Below, one piece after another: positions 32,789 through 42,368 of a DNA stretch of 64,000 bases. This DNA is from Bog-159 sp963785255. Lineage in GTDB: Bacteria > Acidobacteriota > Terriglobia > Bryobacterales > Bryobacteraceae. Under the pieces are notes generated by a model that saw only the letters and a program-made list of their open reading frames with translations, made no database searches and was not told where the DNA came from. Positions within the stretch are counted from its first letter, which is position 1; every line of letters begins with the position of its first letter. The stretch covers positions 186,001-250,000 of the forward strand of contig CAWAUR010000013.1 in assembly GCA_963785255.1 (NCBI GenBank), in the 5' to 3' direction. The position numbers were made by a program, and so were the translations under genes.

Positions 32789-34396
32789 TTAAGGCACCCA
32801 GCCCAGATCCTTCCAATGCTGGTACGTCACCGATGGGTCGTAGACACAGGTCCCCAGCAATTTGCTCGAGACTATCTGCGTGGGATCGATATGCACCGAT
32901 GGTGTAGCGGCGCCCAGGCAGAAATGCAATCCATGCGCGCCGCTTACGACTTCGCGCCAGCAGGGCGTCTCACCGTGCACGAAATGATAGGCCCCCCCCA
33001 CCAGCGCGATATCCTGGCAGAATTGGGGACTCGCTTCCAGCGCCGCTTGGAGCGCCGCCGTGCTCGCGGTTGTGAAGTTGAAGCCCGGCGCTCCTCCGCT
33101 CCACACATTGAGCAGATTGTCGAGTAGCGGCCAACTCAGTCCAGCGGCCGTCCAGCGGTCATAGATCTCCCGGATGATCGCCATGCCGGCCGTGCCCATC
33201 GCCGCCAGCGCCGCATCGAAGTTCGCCGGGCGTCCTCCCCAAAATGCATTGTCGAGGTTCTGTGTGGATCCCCGCATTCCGGCCATGCGGCGCGCGAAGG
33301 ATCGGCCCAGCGTGGCCAATAGCGGCCCGGGCAGACTGGACGCGCTCGCCGGAATCGCGGGTTCCGCGGGAGTCTGCAAGTGCGGGATAGCGGCGATAAA
33401 CGCGCTGCGATCCGATGGGTCCAGTTGCAAGCATCCTTCCCGTGCGCGCGCCCAATCTTCCGGCGCCGCCGACGCACCCTGTCCCTCGAGTTCCACCGCG
33501 CGGAACGCCACCCACAGCCGCGTGCCCTGATACGCGATGCCGGGGCGAAGCTGCTCCATGCGCCCGCGATCGCGTAGCTCCCGCATGGTCGCGATTAACT
33601 CATCGTCCGGCAAATCGCGTAGCGCAACTGCCGCCTGGGCAGGCGAGCCCACGCCTGCTACCGGATCCTTGGCGTCCAGCAGCGCCTCGATTTCGGCGGT
33701 ATGCGAAACGGGCTTGGGCGCGGCGTCGTCGGGGCTGCGTGAAATCGCCGGCGGCCCGTTGCGCTGCTGGACCACGTGCGCCAGTTCGTGCGCGATCAGC
33801 TTGCGTCCGGAATCTGTTTGCGGCTCGTATTGGCCGCTGCGGAACACGATGTGCGAACCGCTGGTGTAGGCCAGGGCCTGGTAGGCGCGCGCCGAGCGGT
33901 CCGCGGCGGAATCCGCATGCACCTCGACATCGCCGAAATTCTCACCGAAGCGCTGCTCCATAAACGCCCGCGTGCCGGGATCGAGGGTGCTCGCCGACCC
34001 GTGGGACAGGCCTCCTGGCCTGTCCAAGCCGCCCGATTCCGCGGCCTTGCGCTGCACCATTCCCTCCTCCTCCTCCCGCTTGCGGCACTCTTCGCATTCG
34101 CCGGCGGCCGATCCACCGCAGGCGCACTTCCGCTGGATGTGGCCAGTCGCCGCGCCGGCATTGGCAGGCGCCGCCGCGGGCGCGCCCGACATCACCGCGT
34201 CGGCCACCTGGTCCGCTTCCCGTTCCAGCGGATCGCCCGGCTGGCTGACCACCGCCTTCCTCTGCAACTTTCCTGGCAACGCGGCGCGCCCAAACAAATG
34301 CATGCCCGCTTTCGCCCCGCTCGACCGGGAGATGTCCGCGGAGACACGCCCCTCCTGCCGCTCGTTGCGAAACCATTTGTGCCGGAGGAAAAACAT
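32789..34396 (-). CDS. DUF4157 protein P4
   Basis: 535 residues. N-terminus without the VAAKPEEKK leader but with GAKAGMHLFGRAALPGKLQR (about 27), then LEREADQVADAVMSG, a Cys-rich patch (KCACGG ... CEECRK, about 92-108), RMEQRFGENFGDVEVH-like text and HELAHVVQQ (about 200) of DUF4157. Residues LDRPGGLS (about 125) are encoded by a palindromic repeat inserted in frame. The C-terminal half (GFNFTTASTAALQAALEASP, FHFC-like and VHIDPTQIVSSKLLGTCVYD) is a domain I do not recognise. Lying between the baseplate-type genes and the ATPase, it could be the original eCIS-core protein of the locus and the others later payloads. Confidence 0.8.
   Translation of the reverse strand: MFFLRHKWFRNERQEGRVSADISRSSGAKAGMHLFGRAALPGKLQRKAVVSQPGDPLEREADQVADAVMSGAPAAAPANAGAATGHIQRKCACGGSAAGECEECRKREEEEGMVQRKAAESGGLDRPGGLSHGSASTLDPGTRAFMEQRFGENFGDVEVHADSAADRSARAYQALAYTSGSHIVFRSGQYEPQTDSGRKLIAHELAHVVQQRNGPPAISRSPDDAAPKPVSHTAEIEALLDAKDPVAGVGSPAQAAVALRDLPDDELIATMRELRDRGRMEQLRPGIAYQGTRLWVAFRAVELEGQGASAAPEDWARAREGCLQLDPSDRSAFIAAIPHLQTPAEPAIPASASSLPGPLLATLGRSFARRMAGMRGSTQNLDNAFWGGRPANFDAALAAMGTAGMAIIREIYDRWTAAGLSWPLLDNLLNVWSGGAPGFNFTTASTAALQAALEASPQFCQDIALVGGAYHFVHGETPCWREVVSGAHGLHFCLGAATPSVHIDPTQIVSSKLLGTCVYDPSVTYQHWKDLGWVP
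34004..34025 (-). repeat. Palindromic repeat, family 1, copy in frame inside P4
   Basis: GGACAGGCC, TCCT, GGCCTGTCC on the plus strand, the reverse complement of the imuB copy; on the coding strand it again encodes DRPGGLS. Orientation relative to the reading frame is therefore the same in both genes. Confidence 0.8.
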
Positions 34397-34410
34397 ATCC
34401 GGATGGCCGC

Positions 34411-37400
34411 CTACGTATCGAAAGCCTTGAACGCCACGGCTTCCAGCGGTTGCGCCGTAAAGTGCGCCACATCGTTCACCTGCAAAGCCACGCCCGGCTG
34501 ATATACCTGCGTCACGGTAGCCCGCACGCCGGCGGTATCGAAATCCGTCACCACCGCTTGCGCCGCCAGGTTGCCCGCGCTGTAAAGCTGCACATACATG
34601 CCCTGCGCGATCCGCTCGGAAGGCAGCGTGAGCCGCACGATGCCGGCGAACACGGGCGTGGTGGCCAGCGTAATGGCGCCGGCGATCACCGCGTCCACCG
34701 GCGCATCGCTCGCCAGCAGGATGGATACCCGCACCACATCGCTCATGAACGCCACAGCGTTCGGAATGGTGGTATCGATCTGCTGGAATAGGAAATCCAC
34801 CAGCATCTGGGTCTGTTGCCGCGTCACATAATCCTGCGTGTTCCAGTTAGGCAGCACGGCCAGGCTCTGCAGTTGAATGGAGAGCCCCACCCCCATCAGG
34901 AATTCCGCCCAGGCCAGCCGGTCGATGGGCAACGCCTGGCAGGCGCGCGCGTAAAGGCAGGTAGCCACGCTCGAAATCTGCTGCATCAGGCGCGAAGTAG
35001 CGGCCACCACCTCCGTGTGCACCGCGTCGGAAGATAACAGATCGCCCGGCGAGGCGATGCCTTGCAATGCCGTAACCTGGGATGCCCAACTCAGGTTGAC
35101 CAACGCCGCCGGTTGGAAGGCCGCGCGCTCGGTCTGGAACGCGCGTATGCCCTGCTGATTGGCGTTGTAGATGCTCGCGATGACCGGCGCATACACGCCC
35201 GTTTCCGAAGCCGCCGAAGAAACCCGCAACGCCAGCGTCAACTGTGCCATTGCGCGCGCTTGCAGATCGGCGGCCAATTCCTGCAGCCACAGCGTGCGCT
35301 CCAGTTGGTTCAGCAGGTCGTGAATTTTAGGCATCCAGTTCACCGGCGCATCCCGCAAGAGCGTCACCATCTCCCGCAATTCCGGTGGTATCGCCACGGA
35401 CTGTTGCAGGCAGCTCGGCACGGGACTCGCGATATTGCCGGGCACCAGTTGCCGGCTGGGAACGTCCGCCGCCGTTTGCAACGTACGCGGCCGCGTGTAG
35501 ACCACTGACGGCACGTAATTCTGCAGCGTGAAAGTGCGTGTGGCATTCACGCCGGCCACGCGCGCGGTCTCGTCGTTGAGCAGCGCGGTGGTGAAGGCCA
35601 CGTCCTGGCGCGCTTGCGCCAGATCGTTTTCGAGTTGCGTCAAAAGCGTCTGAGCTTGCGGCAGGAAACCCTGAATATTCGATTGCGCCGTCGCGCACTC
35701 GCTCACAAAGTCGCTGTATTGCTGGATGCGGCCTTCTATGGCGCGTAGCAGTGCGGTATGCTGTTCCAGCACGTGAATGCCGGTGGAAAACAGCGCGGCT
35801 TCGTCGGCCTCGGTGCCCGGTGTGTTGATATTCGGAGTTTGCACGGCGCCGAAAGCCGCGGCGCTTCTGACGGGATCGGCGGTGGCGCGAATGTCCGCGA
35901 TGGTGAACCGTAACGGCGGCGGCGGAGTGGTGGCGGGAGTAGCCGCGGCGGGCGGCGGGGGCTGATCGACCAGGATCGGCAGGTCGTCGATCGTGATCTC
36001 CAGGTCGGCGAGCAGTTGCAGAAACGCCACCCGGTTCCCCACCGCATAGAAAAGCCCTTCCTGCGACGGGGGATTCGACATCCGTTGCGCGATCGTCAGG
36101 GTGCGCAGGTTTAGCTGTGCCCCCACCAGAGGCGACTGCGCCAATACATCGTTGGTCGAGGCCGGATGGGCGACCGTGCCCGGCGCGGTTACCAGCGTAC
36201 TGCTGACCGCGGTGGGAGAAATCCTGGCCGCGGTGGGAAGCACCAGCGTAGTTGCTCTGAAGGTGGTGGCTTGGGGGGCTGGCTGCGCCACCGTCCCTAG
36301 CGGGCGAGCCGGTACGGAAAACTGTCTGGCTACGTTGGTCGCGCTGGTGGCCTGCATCGGACGCACAATGCCGATCATCGGGCGGAACGCCGTGGCGGTC
36401 ATCACTGTGGCGGCGGGAGCGGCGGGAGGGGGCGCGCCGGGCTTCGGTGTGGTGGTGGCGGGCGGTACGTTCGGCGAATTGGCCGGGAGAATCGTGGACA
36501 AATAACTCTGTAGATTCGAGGCGGTCACCGCCGCGGATTCCCCTTGGGCGATTTGCGCGGCGATCGGAGAAACCGCCAAAGCCGTCGCATCCGACGTTCC
36601 CAGCACATACTGGCGGAAACGGTAAATGTCGCTCTGCGCCGTGAGAAATGCCAGATCCAGCAGATCGTTGGCCTTGGCAATCTTGGCGTTAATCATCGAG
36701 ATGAAATGCGGGATTCCGTTCTCCGCCAGGTCGTTCATGTCGTCGCTGGAGAACAGCGGCAGCGGCGGCGATAACGGAGTGCCGTTACCATCCTGAAATA
36801 GAGTGTAGGGAGGATTTGCCGCGTCGGTAATGAGCTTCTGATAGTCCTGCGAAATGTAACCGCCGGGGACCGGCACGGTGCCCACACTCTCGAACACGTC
36901 GAGCGTCGCGACGCCGGCGCTCACTTCGACTGCCGCGCCCAATGGGATGCCGCCGTTCAGGAACTGCACCACGCCCGTGGCCGAACTCGGAGAAACCACC
37001 GCTGTGAAAGTGACGCTCTGCCCCAGGACGGACGGGCTCGGTGACGAGCTCAGTGTCACGGTGGAAGCCGCCTGCGAGATCCTGACCAAGACAGCTCCGG
37101 AATTGGCCGCCGGTTTGCCGGTAGAGTCGATATAAGTCGCCGTTATGATGTGCGTGCCGGGCGTCAACGACGAGGTGCTGAACACCGAGGCTCCGGCGCC
37201 CACCATCGCCGTCGACAACGCTGTGCCGCCATCCAGGAGCTGCACGCTACCAGTCGACGTACTGGGCGACACCGACACTATAAACGTTGCCGCCTGCCCC
37301 GCGGCCAATGACGTCGCCGTGGGTTTCAACGCCACATTCGTAGGCGTCGGCGAAACCGTTTGCAGCATAACCGGAGAAATGCTCGCGGGATTGTTCGTGT

Positions 37401-39096
37401 CGCCGGGATACATCGCCGTGATGGCGTGCGTGCCTGGCGTTAACGCCGGGGGCACCAAGGTGGCAACCCCACCGATTATCGGCACCGGCGTTCCCAACTG
37501 CGTAGCGCCATCGGAAAACTGTATGCTGCCCGTGGCGGAAGGCGGCGAGACTTTGGCGGTAAGAGTCAACGTCTGGCCGGCGGACAATGGATTCGCCGAC
37601 GAACTCAGCGACAGGCTCGACACAGTTTGGCTCAGGGGCGCGGATGTGCTCGTGGCGCCATTCAAGCCAGTAAACACCGCGGTGATGGAGTGCTGTCCTA
37701 CCTTCAGCGCCGGACCCAGTTGCGCGATCTCGACTTGCGTAAGCCCCGCCAGTTCGCGATACGGCGGTAGCTGCCGGTCACCGTTCAAAGCGCGCGAAAG
37801 CGCGTTGGCTTCTTGTTGAATCGTCTGCCGATGTTCCAGAACGAATGTGAGATCTTCCTGGGCGTTGGTGACCGCTTGCTGAAATGCCGGATCCACCGTC
37901 TCCGTGATCAGAATGTCGGGATCGTATAGCGTATCGGGCAGCGGCAGCAGGACTTCGACCGATTCGTTCTGCGTCGGGTCGAGCGGCTGTTCCGTCATCC
38001 CCGCCAGCAGCGCCGTTTCGATCTCTTCCTGATGCACCGGTCCCACCGTGAGGGTCCAATTGGAGGGAAACCAGAGGCCCGCATGCTTGGTGAAATCCAT
38101 GGACCGGGCGGGTAGCACCCCGCAGGGAGGCAGCGACGCAAAAGCGGGAACCAGGCTGGTTAAACCGGGCGTCGCGCTCAGTTGTTCCGTTAATTGAGAA
38201 ACGCGTGCTTGGGCCAGCGCCGGTTCCGCCAGCAAGAATGAGCCCGCCGCGCCGGGCTGCGCCGGTAATACGTAACGGTTGCGCCGCAGGCCGCCCGTCC
38301 GCACCACGGCGGCGCAGTCCACGAATTGCGCTTTCCAGGTACTGTCGAAACCCACCAGCGCCACCGGGACGCCCAGCATGTCCCAAGGCAACCGGTCGTC
38401 CGGGGTCAGCGCCATTTCCGCATTGAATATCGTATAGACCAGGCGGTTTCGAAACGCGGGATCGGTGGAAGCCGGCACCGCGCCCAGGCTCGGGGGCCAC
38501 GCCACCATCACTAAACGTACGCCATCCACGATTTGCCAATCCGCGAAAGCGTCTTCGCTGGGATCCTGATCGCAAGAAGCGTTGAGGTTCCCCGATACGA
38601 TTTGATTCACCGGACCGGTGTCCACGCTCGACCCGCTTACCTGCCCGGTAATGGGCTGAAGCAGTAACACGCCCGCGAAAGCGGTGTGGCTGGTATTCTT
38701 GGAATAATTCGGGAACGTGTCGATCACCAGGCTCGTCGCCGGATCGATCACCACGAGCGATCCAAGCGTACTGCGCAGGGTACGCGATAATGCAACATCT
38801 TCGCCCGATGCCGAGATTCCGTATCCCGAGGCCACTTGCAACACCGGATCGGCGGCCGTAAGGTTGGCGGAAAGCGCCAGACCTTTCACAACTCCTTGCG
38901 TCACCGATTGGCCCAGAATGGCCAGGCGTCCGGCGCGGTAGGCCTGCTCGCTCTGCAGCGCGGCCGCGGTCAGCGCGCGCCCGTTGAACAAGTGTAGACG
39001 GTGCAGCCATCCGGCATTCACTTGCTCTTCGAGCGGCGGTGCGATTCCCAGAAGGTCTTCGCCCGGTTGTGCGTTTTGGATCTGAGTTGCGCTCAT
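34411..39096 (-). CDS. Giant baseplate/fibre-type protein with three Ig-like repeats
   Basis: 1561 residues. The head LHRLHLFNGRALTAAALQSE, QAYRAGRLAI and VVKGLAL is the motif shared with the next three genes. Residues about 455-735 hold three Big_3-type Ig-like repeats (VTLSSSPSPSVLGQSVTFTA, VSPSSATGVVQFLNGG and equivalents). A Pro/Thr/Ala-rich linker (about 890-1000) leads to a helical C-terminal half. Its neighbours in the same family have homologues near phage and eCIS baseplates. The position after tail protein I corresponds to fibre genes (afp13) of Afp-type clusters, so an outward-reaching structural role is likely. It overlaps the previous gene by ATGA. Confidence 0.75.
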   Translation of the reverse strand: MSATQIQNAQPGEDLLGIAPPLEEQVNAGWLHRLHLFNGRALTAAALQSEQAYRAGRLAILGQSVTQGVVKGLALSANLTAADPVLQVASGYGISASGEDVALSRTLRSTLGSLVVIDPATSLVIDTFPNYSKNTSHTAFAGVLLLQPITGQVSGSSVDTGPVNQIVSGNLNASCDQDPSEDAFADWQIVDGVRLVMVAWPPSLGAVPASTDPAFRNRLVYTIFNAEMALTPDDRLPWDMLGVPVALVGFDSTWKAQFVDCAAVVRTGGLRRNRYVLPAQPGAAGSFLLAEPALAQARVSQLTEQLSATPGLTSLVPAFASLPPCGVLPARSMDFTKHAGLWFPSNWTLTVGPVHQEEIETALLAGMTEQPLDPTQNESVEVLLPLPDTLYDPDILITETVDPAFQQAVTNAQEDLTFVLEHRQTIQQEANALSRALNGDRQLPPYRELAGLTQVEIAQLGPALKVGQHSITAVFTGLNGATSTSAPLSQTVSSLSLSSSANPLSAGQTLTLTAKVSPPSATGSIQFSDGATQLGTPVPIIGGVATLVPPALTPGTHAITAMYPGDTNNPASISPVMLQTVSPTPTNVALKPTATSLAAGQAATFIVSVSPSTSTGSVQLLDGGTALSTAMVGAGASVFSTSSLTPGTHIITATYIDSTGKPAANSGAVLVRISQAASTVTLSSSPSPSVLGQSVTFTAVVSPSSATGVVQFLNGGIPLGAAVEVSAGVATLDVFESVGTVPVPGGYISQDYQKLITDAANPPYTLFQDGNGTPLSPPLPLFSSDDMNDLAENGIPHFISMINAKIAKANDLLDLAFLTAQSDIYRFRQYVLGTSDATALAVSPIAAQIAQGESAAVTASNLQSYLSTILPANSPNVPPATTTPKPGAPPPAAPAATVMTATAFRPMIGIVRPMQATSATNVARQFSVPARPLGTVAQPAPQATTFRATTLVLPTAARISPTAVSSTLVTAPGTVAHPASTNDVLAQSPLVGAQLNLRTLTIAQRMSNPPSQEGLFYAVGNRVAFLQLLADLEITIDDLPILVDQPPPPAAATPATTPPPPLRFTIADIRATADPVRSAAAFGAVQTPNINTPGTEADEAALFSTGIHVLEQHTALLRAIEGRIQQYSDFVSECATAQSNIQGFLPQAQTLLTQLENDLAQARQDVAFTTALLNDETARVAGVNATRTFTLQNYVPSVVYTRPRTLQTAADVPSRQLVPGNIASPVPSCLQQSVAIPPELREMVTLLRDAPVNWMPKIHDLLNQLERTLWLQELAADLQARAMAQLTLALRVSSAASETGVYAPVIASIYNANQQGIRAFQTERAAFQPAALVNLSWASQVTALQGIASPGDLLSSDAVHTEVVAATSRLMQQISSVATCLYARACQALPIDRLAWAEFLMGVGLSIQLQSLAVLPNWNTQDYVTRQQTQMLVDFLFQQIDTTIPNAVAFMSDVVRVSILLASDAPVDAVIAGAITLATTPVFAGIVRLTLPSERIAQGMYVQLYSAGNLAAQAVVTDFDTAGVRATVTQVYQPGVALQVNDVAHFTAQPLEAVAFKAFDT

Positions 39097-40700
39097 GTTC
39101 GTGGTTTGCGGCCGGCTCGCGCCGGGCTGGTTTTGGGCGCCGCCGCGGTTGTGGCCGGAGCCTTCAGGGTTCGGACAAGGGGCCCTATCGCGCCGGGCGG
39201 GGCCGGGACGGGCGGCGCCGGGCTGGTTTTGGGCGCCGCCGTGGTTGCGGCCGGAGCCTTCAGAGTTCGGACAAGGGGACCTATCGTTCCGAGCGGGACC
39301 GGCACTGGCGGCGCCGGCGGCGCGGGCGCCGTGGTCGTGGATGTTGCGGTGGCGATCGCCGGCGATGCGGCCGGGTTGGTCAGTTCGACAAAGATCGGTT
39401 CACTGCGCCGGAGCACGTAGAAGCCGTAAGTCTGGCCGGCAATGGCTGCCGCCCACGCACTGCTGGATGTGCTGCCCAGCGTGGGGATCGTCACCGTGGG
39501 CCGAATCGGTCCGATCGGCCGCAGAATGGGGAGCCTGCCCACCCCCTGCGCCAGAGCGGGCTTAAGCGGACTGGGCGGCAATGTCTTCTGCAAGCCGGCG
39601 AAATTGTTGCGCGGCACCGCGATCAATGCGTAAACGGTGAAGTTGGCCAAGGCACTGGCCGGCTGCTGCAGCAGATCGATTGGCGGTAGGGACATGCTGT
39701 CCTCAAGCACCGCGGGCAACTCGTCGGCCGGGATGATGCTCAACTCCACCGCCATTTGCTGCGGAAAGAAGGTCTGCGTGAGACTCGCGGTATCGATACC
39801 CGCCAGCGGAAAACGGCCCGCGGGAGGCAGTGCCTGGAAATTATCGCTGGCCGCAAAACTGAGCGGATTGGCTTGCAACTGCGCGTCGTACTGCATCAGG
39901 TAGGCCTGCCCGGTGGCCGGATCCGCCAAGCCTAAGCGCACGCCGCTCGTTTCCGGACCGCTGTCGCGCCGCACCAGGTACATATCGATCCACTGGATTT
40001 CATTGCGGTCCAGGCCGATCATGGCCAATGGCAGCAAGGAATCCGAAAGCGTCGGGGGGGGGCCTGTCACGAAGATCTGGCGGGCCAGGGCGGCCCGCTG
40101 CAACGCCGTGTCGTAGTTGTTCACCGGATTGCGAAACGGGACCAGCGAAACCGCGGTGGCTTCCACAATGTCGCCATCCTGCACCACGCGCGGTGTCTGC
40201 AGATTGGCCGGATATGAGGCGACTGGATTGGCCGTGAACTCCACCGGACGGAGCGCCACGATGTACACTCCCGTGCGCGTCCGCGCCGGCTGTTGCGGCG
40301 TTTCGGCCAGCCCGAACTGCTCGTCCAGATTCTCCGCATCCGCAAGGTCGGATAACACGGTCGTCAGATCGTTCGGAATCATGACCAACGCGCCCGAAGG
40401 TGTAAGTCCAACTCCCGCGCCGATGACAATTGTCTCGGCGCGGTCAGTCTGGCTATTGGCAGCCGCCTGCGTAACCGCCAGGCCGTGCAGCACGCCGGAA
40501 CCGGCGGCTCGCCCTAAATTCGCCTGCCGCCGCAAGAAGTAGTGTTGCTCGCGCTTCAGATCGTTGGCCGACAGAAAACGGCCGTCGAACCATAGCGGAC
40601 GCGTGCTCCGGCCGGTCTGCACCGTTGGGTTATCGGGCAAGACGGGGCCCAGAATTGGACGCCGCGGCAGAATTCGAATGGGAAGGAGATTTGCGCTCAT
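39093..40700 (-). CDS. Baseplate-associated protein of the F-GR-L family with duplicated tail
   Basis: 535 residues from ATG 40700 (ATGA overlap with the gene before). The head TRPLWFDGRFLSANDLKREQ, HYFLRRQANLGRA and GVLHGLAV matches its paralogue at 40697-42358 over most of its length (for example ARQIFVTG, FPLAGID/FPLDGID, SMSLPPIDL). The C-terminus is a Pro/Ala/Thr-rich tail with two near-identical 32-residue units (IGPLVRTLKAPA ... TAAPKTSPA), encoded by the tandem repeat 39121-39312. A structural particle role is inferred from the neighbourhood. Confidence 0.75.
   Translation of the reverse strand: MSANLLPIRILPRRPILGPVLPDNPTVQTGRSTRPLWFDGRFLSANDLKREQHYFLRRQANLGRAAGSGVLHGLAVTQAAANSQTDRAETIVIGAGVGLTPSGALVMIPNDLTTVLSDLADAENLDEQFGLAETPQQPARTRTGVYIVALRPVEFTANPVASYPANLQTPRVVQDGDIVEATAVSLVPFRNPVNNYDTALQRAALARQIFVTGPPPTLSDSLLPLAMIGLDRNEIQWIDMYLVRRDSGPETSGVRLGLADPATGQAYLMQYDAQLQANPLSFAASDNFQALPPAGRFPLAGIDTASLTQTFFPQQMAVELSIIPADELPAVLEDSMSLPPIDLLQQPASALANFTVYALIAVPRNNFAGLQKTLPPSPLKPALAQGVGRLPILRPIGPIRPTVTIPTLGSTSSSAWAAAIAGQTYGFYVLRRSEPIFVELTNPAASPAIATATSTTTAPAPPAPPVPVPLGTIGPLVRTLKAPAATTAAPKTSPAPPVPAPPGAIGPLVRTLKAPATTAAAPKTSPARAGRKPRT
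39121..39312. repeat. Tandem 96-base repeat, two copies, in frame
   Basis: GCCGGGCTGGTTTTGGGCGC starts at 39121 and again at 39217. The two 96-base units differ by a few substitutions only and keep the frame (32 codons). Recent duplication of a Pro/Ala-rich linker is the likely origin. Confidence 0.8.
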
Positions 40701-42358
40701 TTCGGTAATACTCCGCCAAGCACAGGACTGATCGGACGCACGGTCAGCCCCGTCGGCGGCGTCACTACAATCGGCTTGGGCGTGGTTGTTGTCGGTTTCG
40801 GCGTAGTCGTTGTCGTGGTTGTGGTCGTCGTCGGCTTTGCCGTGGTCGTTGACGTGGTGGTGGTCGTCGTCGTGGTGGTGGTGGGCTTCGCGGTGGTGGT
40901 CGAAGTCGTGGTGCTCGTTGTGGTGGTCGAGGTCGTCGTGGTGCTGGTAGTTGTGCTCGTGCCCGTCGTCGTGTTGGTCGTAGTCGTCGTGACCGGCGGC
41001 GGTGTGAAGTTCACGAACGTGGCATCGCCGCTGCGCCGCAGAAAGAAGCCGTATTTCTGGCTGCCAATGGCCGCCGCCCAAGCGTTATTGGAAACCGGCG
41101 GCGCAAACGTGAACGTGACGTTCCCTTTAAAGAGCTGCAGAAGCTGGATCGGCGAACGGTTCGCGAACACTTGCGGCAACAGTGGATTCAGCGGCGTCAC
41201 GGGCAGGGAACTCTTCAGCGCGGCGAAATTAGCGCGCGGCACCGGAATCAAAGCGAACACCGCCATGCTGGCGTACGCGCTCGAAGCGAGCGTCAGATCG
41301 ATGGGCGGCAGCGACATGCCGTCCTCCAGCAGCGCCGGCAATTCGTCTTCGGGAACGATGCTCAGCCGCACATCCATCTCCTGCGGAAAAAACGTGTGGG
41401 AGAAGGCGTTCGTGTCGATGCCATCCAGCGGGAAACGGCCCACTGGCGGCAGCGCCTGAAAGAAATCCGTCGCCGCGAAGTTCGCCTTCAGTCCGCTGGC
41501 CTGGCGCGCCGCCACCGCGGCTTGCAACTGCGTGTCGTACTGCATCAGATACGCTTGTTGGGCCGCCGGATTGTTCAAGCCGAAGCTCACGCCGCCCAGC
41601 GCCGCGCCGCTCTCTCGCCTGACCAGATACGGATCGATCCATTGAATCCTTCCGTGGTCCAGACGGATCACGGCCAGCGGCAGCAGCGCGTCCGAAAGCG
41701 TGGCGCCATTGCCCGTCACGAAGATCTGTCTGGCCAGCGCCGCTTGCGTCATCGACGCGGGATAGCTGCCGGTAGGGTTGGGATAAGGCACCAGCGAAAC
41801 CGCCGTGGCGGCGACAATGTCGCCGTCATGCATGCTGCGCGGTCCTTGTACCGTAGTGGGATACTCAGTGATCGGATCGGCATTGTATTCGATCGGCTGC
41901 AGCGCCAGCACATACAATCCCGTGCGCGTTTCAGCCGCCTGCGCAGGTTGTGTCGACGGCCCCGGTTGCGGGCTGGCATTGTCCTCCACGGGAAGCTCCG
42001 AGACGTCCACGGTGAGATCGCTCGGAACCGACACGAACTCGCCCGCCGGAGTAATGCCGTAACCCGCGCGGATGGTGATGGCCCAAGGCCTTCGAAGCAG
42101 GATGCGTTCACTGAATGCAAAACGCTCCACCATCAAGCCGTAAATGCCCTCGAAGCCGCCGGCTTGCCCCAAGTCCGCTTCGCGTGTCAGGAAATAATTC
42201 TGTTCGCGCTCCAGGTCGCTGGCCTTCAGAAATCTGCCGTCGAACCACAGCGGGCGCGTGCGGCGCGAATCGAGCACCACCGAACCGTTGTCTTGAAAGC
42301 TAGTCAGGTCCGGTTGCTGTAGACTAACTCGCGTACTGCCCGCCGTGTAAGTTGGCAT
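40697..42358 (-). CDS. Baseplate-associated protein of the F-GR-L family with poly-Thr stalk
   Basis: 553 residues. The head TRPLWFDGRFLKASDLEREQ, NYFLTREADLG and GIYGLMV is the family motif. The body parallels the 39093-40700 product. Residues about 452-529 are almost only Thr with a few Ser, Lys, Pro and Ala (runs such as STTTSTTTTSTTTTST), like a mucin stalk, and the protein ends with VVTPPTGLTVRPISPVLGG. Such a tract would be extended and a target for O-glycosylation if an enzyme is available. The gene begins 10 bases after the preceding stop. Confidence 0.75.
   Translation of the reverse strand: MPTYTAGSTRVSLQQPDLTSFQDNGSVVLDSRRTRPLWFDGRFLKASDLEREQNYFLTREADLGQAGGFEGIYGLMVERFAFSERILLRRPWAITIRAGYGITPAGEFVSVPSDLTVDVSELPVEDNASPQPGPSTQPAQAAETRTGLYVLALQPIEYNADPITEYPTTVQGPRSMHDGDIVAATAVSLVPYPNPTGSYPASMTQAALARQIFVTGNGATLSDALLPLAVIRLDHGRIQWIDPYLVRRESGAALGGVSFGLNNPAAQQAYLMQYDTQLQAAVAARQASGLKANFAATDFFQALPPVGRFPLDGIDTNAFSHTFFPQEMDVRLSIVPEDELPALLEDGMSLPPIDLTLASSAYASMAVFALIPVPRANFAALKSSLPVTPLNPLLPQVFANRSPIQLLQLFKGNVTFTFAPPVSNNAWAAAIGSQKYGFFLRRSGDATFVNFTPPPVTTTTTNTTTGTSTTTSTTTTSTTTTSTTTSTTTAKPTTTTTTTTTTSTTTAKPTTTTTTTTTTPKPTTTTPKPIVVTPPTGLTVRPISPVLGGVLPK
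40770..41000. repeat. Low-complexity ACC/ACG codon tract (poly-Thr coding)
   Basis: On the minus strand this is an irregular run of ACC, ACG, ACA and ACT codons, on the plus strand a GTGGTCGTG-type run. It is prone to slippage. In one shifted frame it reads His/Asp-rich and stays open into the following gene; on the other strand it reads poly-Val. Confidence 0.7.
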
Positions 42359-42368
42359 GCTTTCGCTC

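Noticed and set aside
40776..41459. Long plus-strand open frame starting with a poly-Val, seemingly hydrophobic protein
   Set aside because: It is the antisense of the poly-Thr coding tract; the Val run is the complement of ACC/ACG codons and the rest has no gene-like features.
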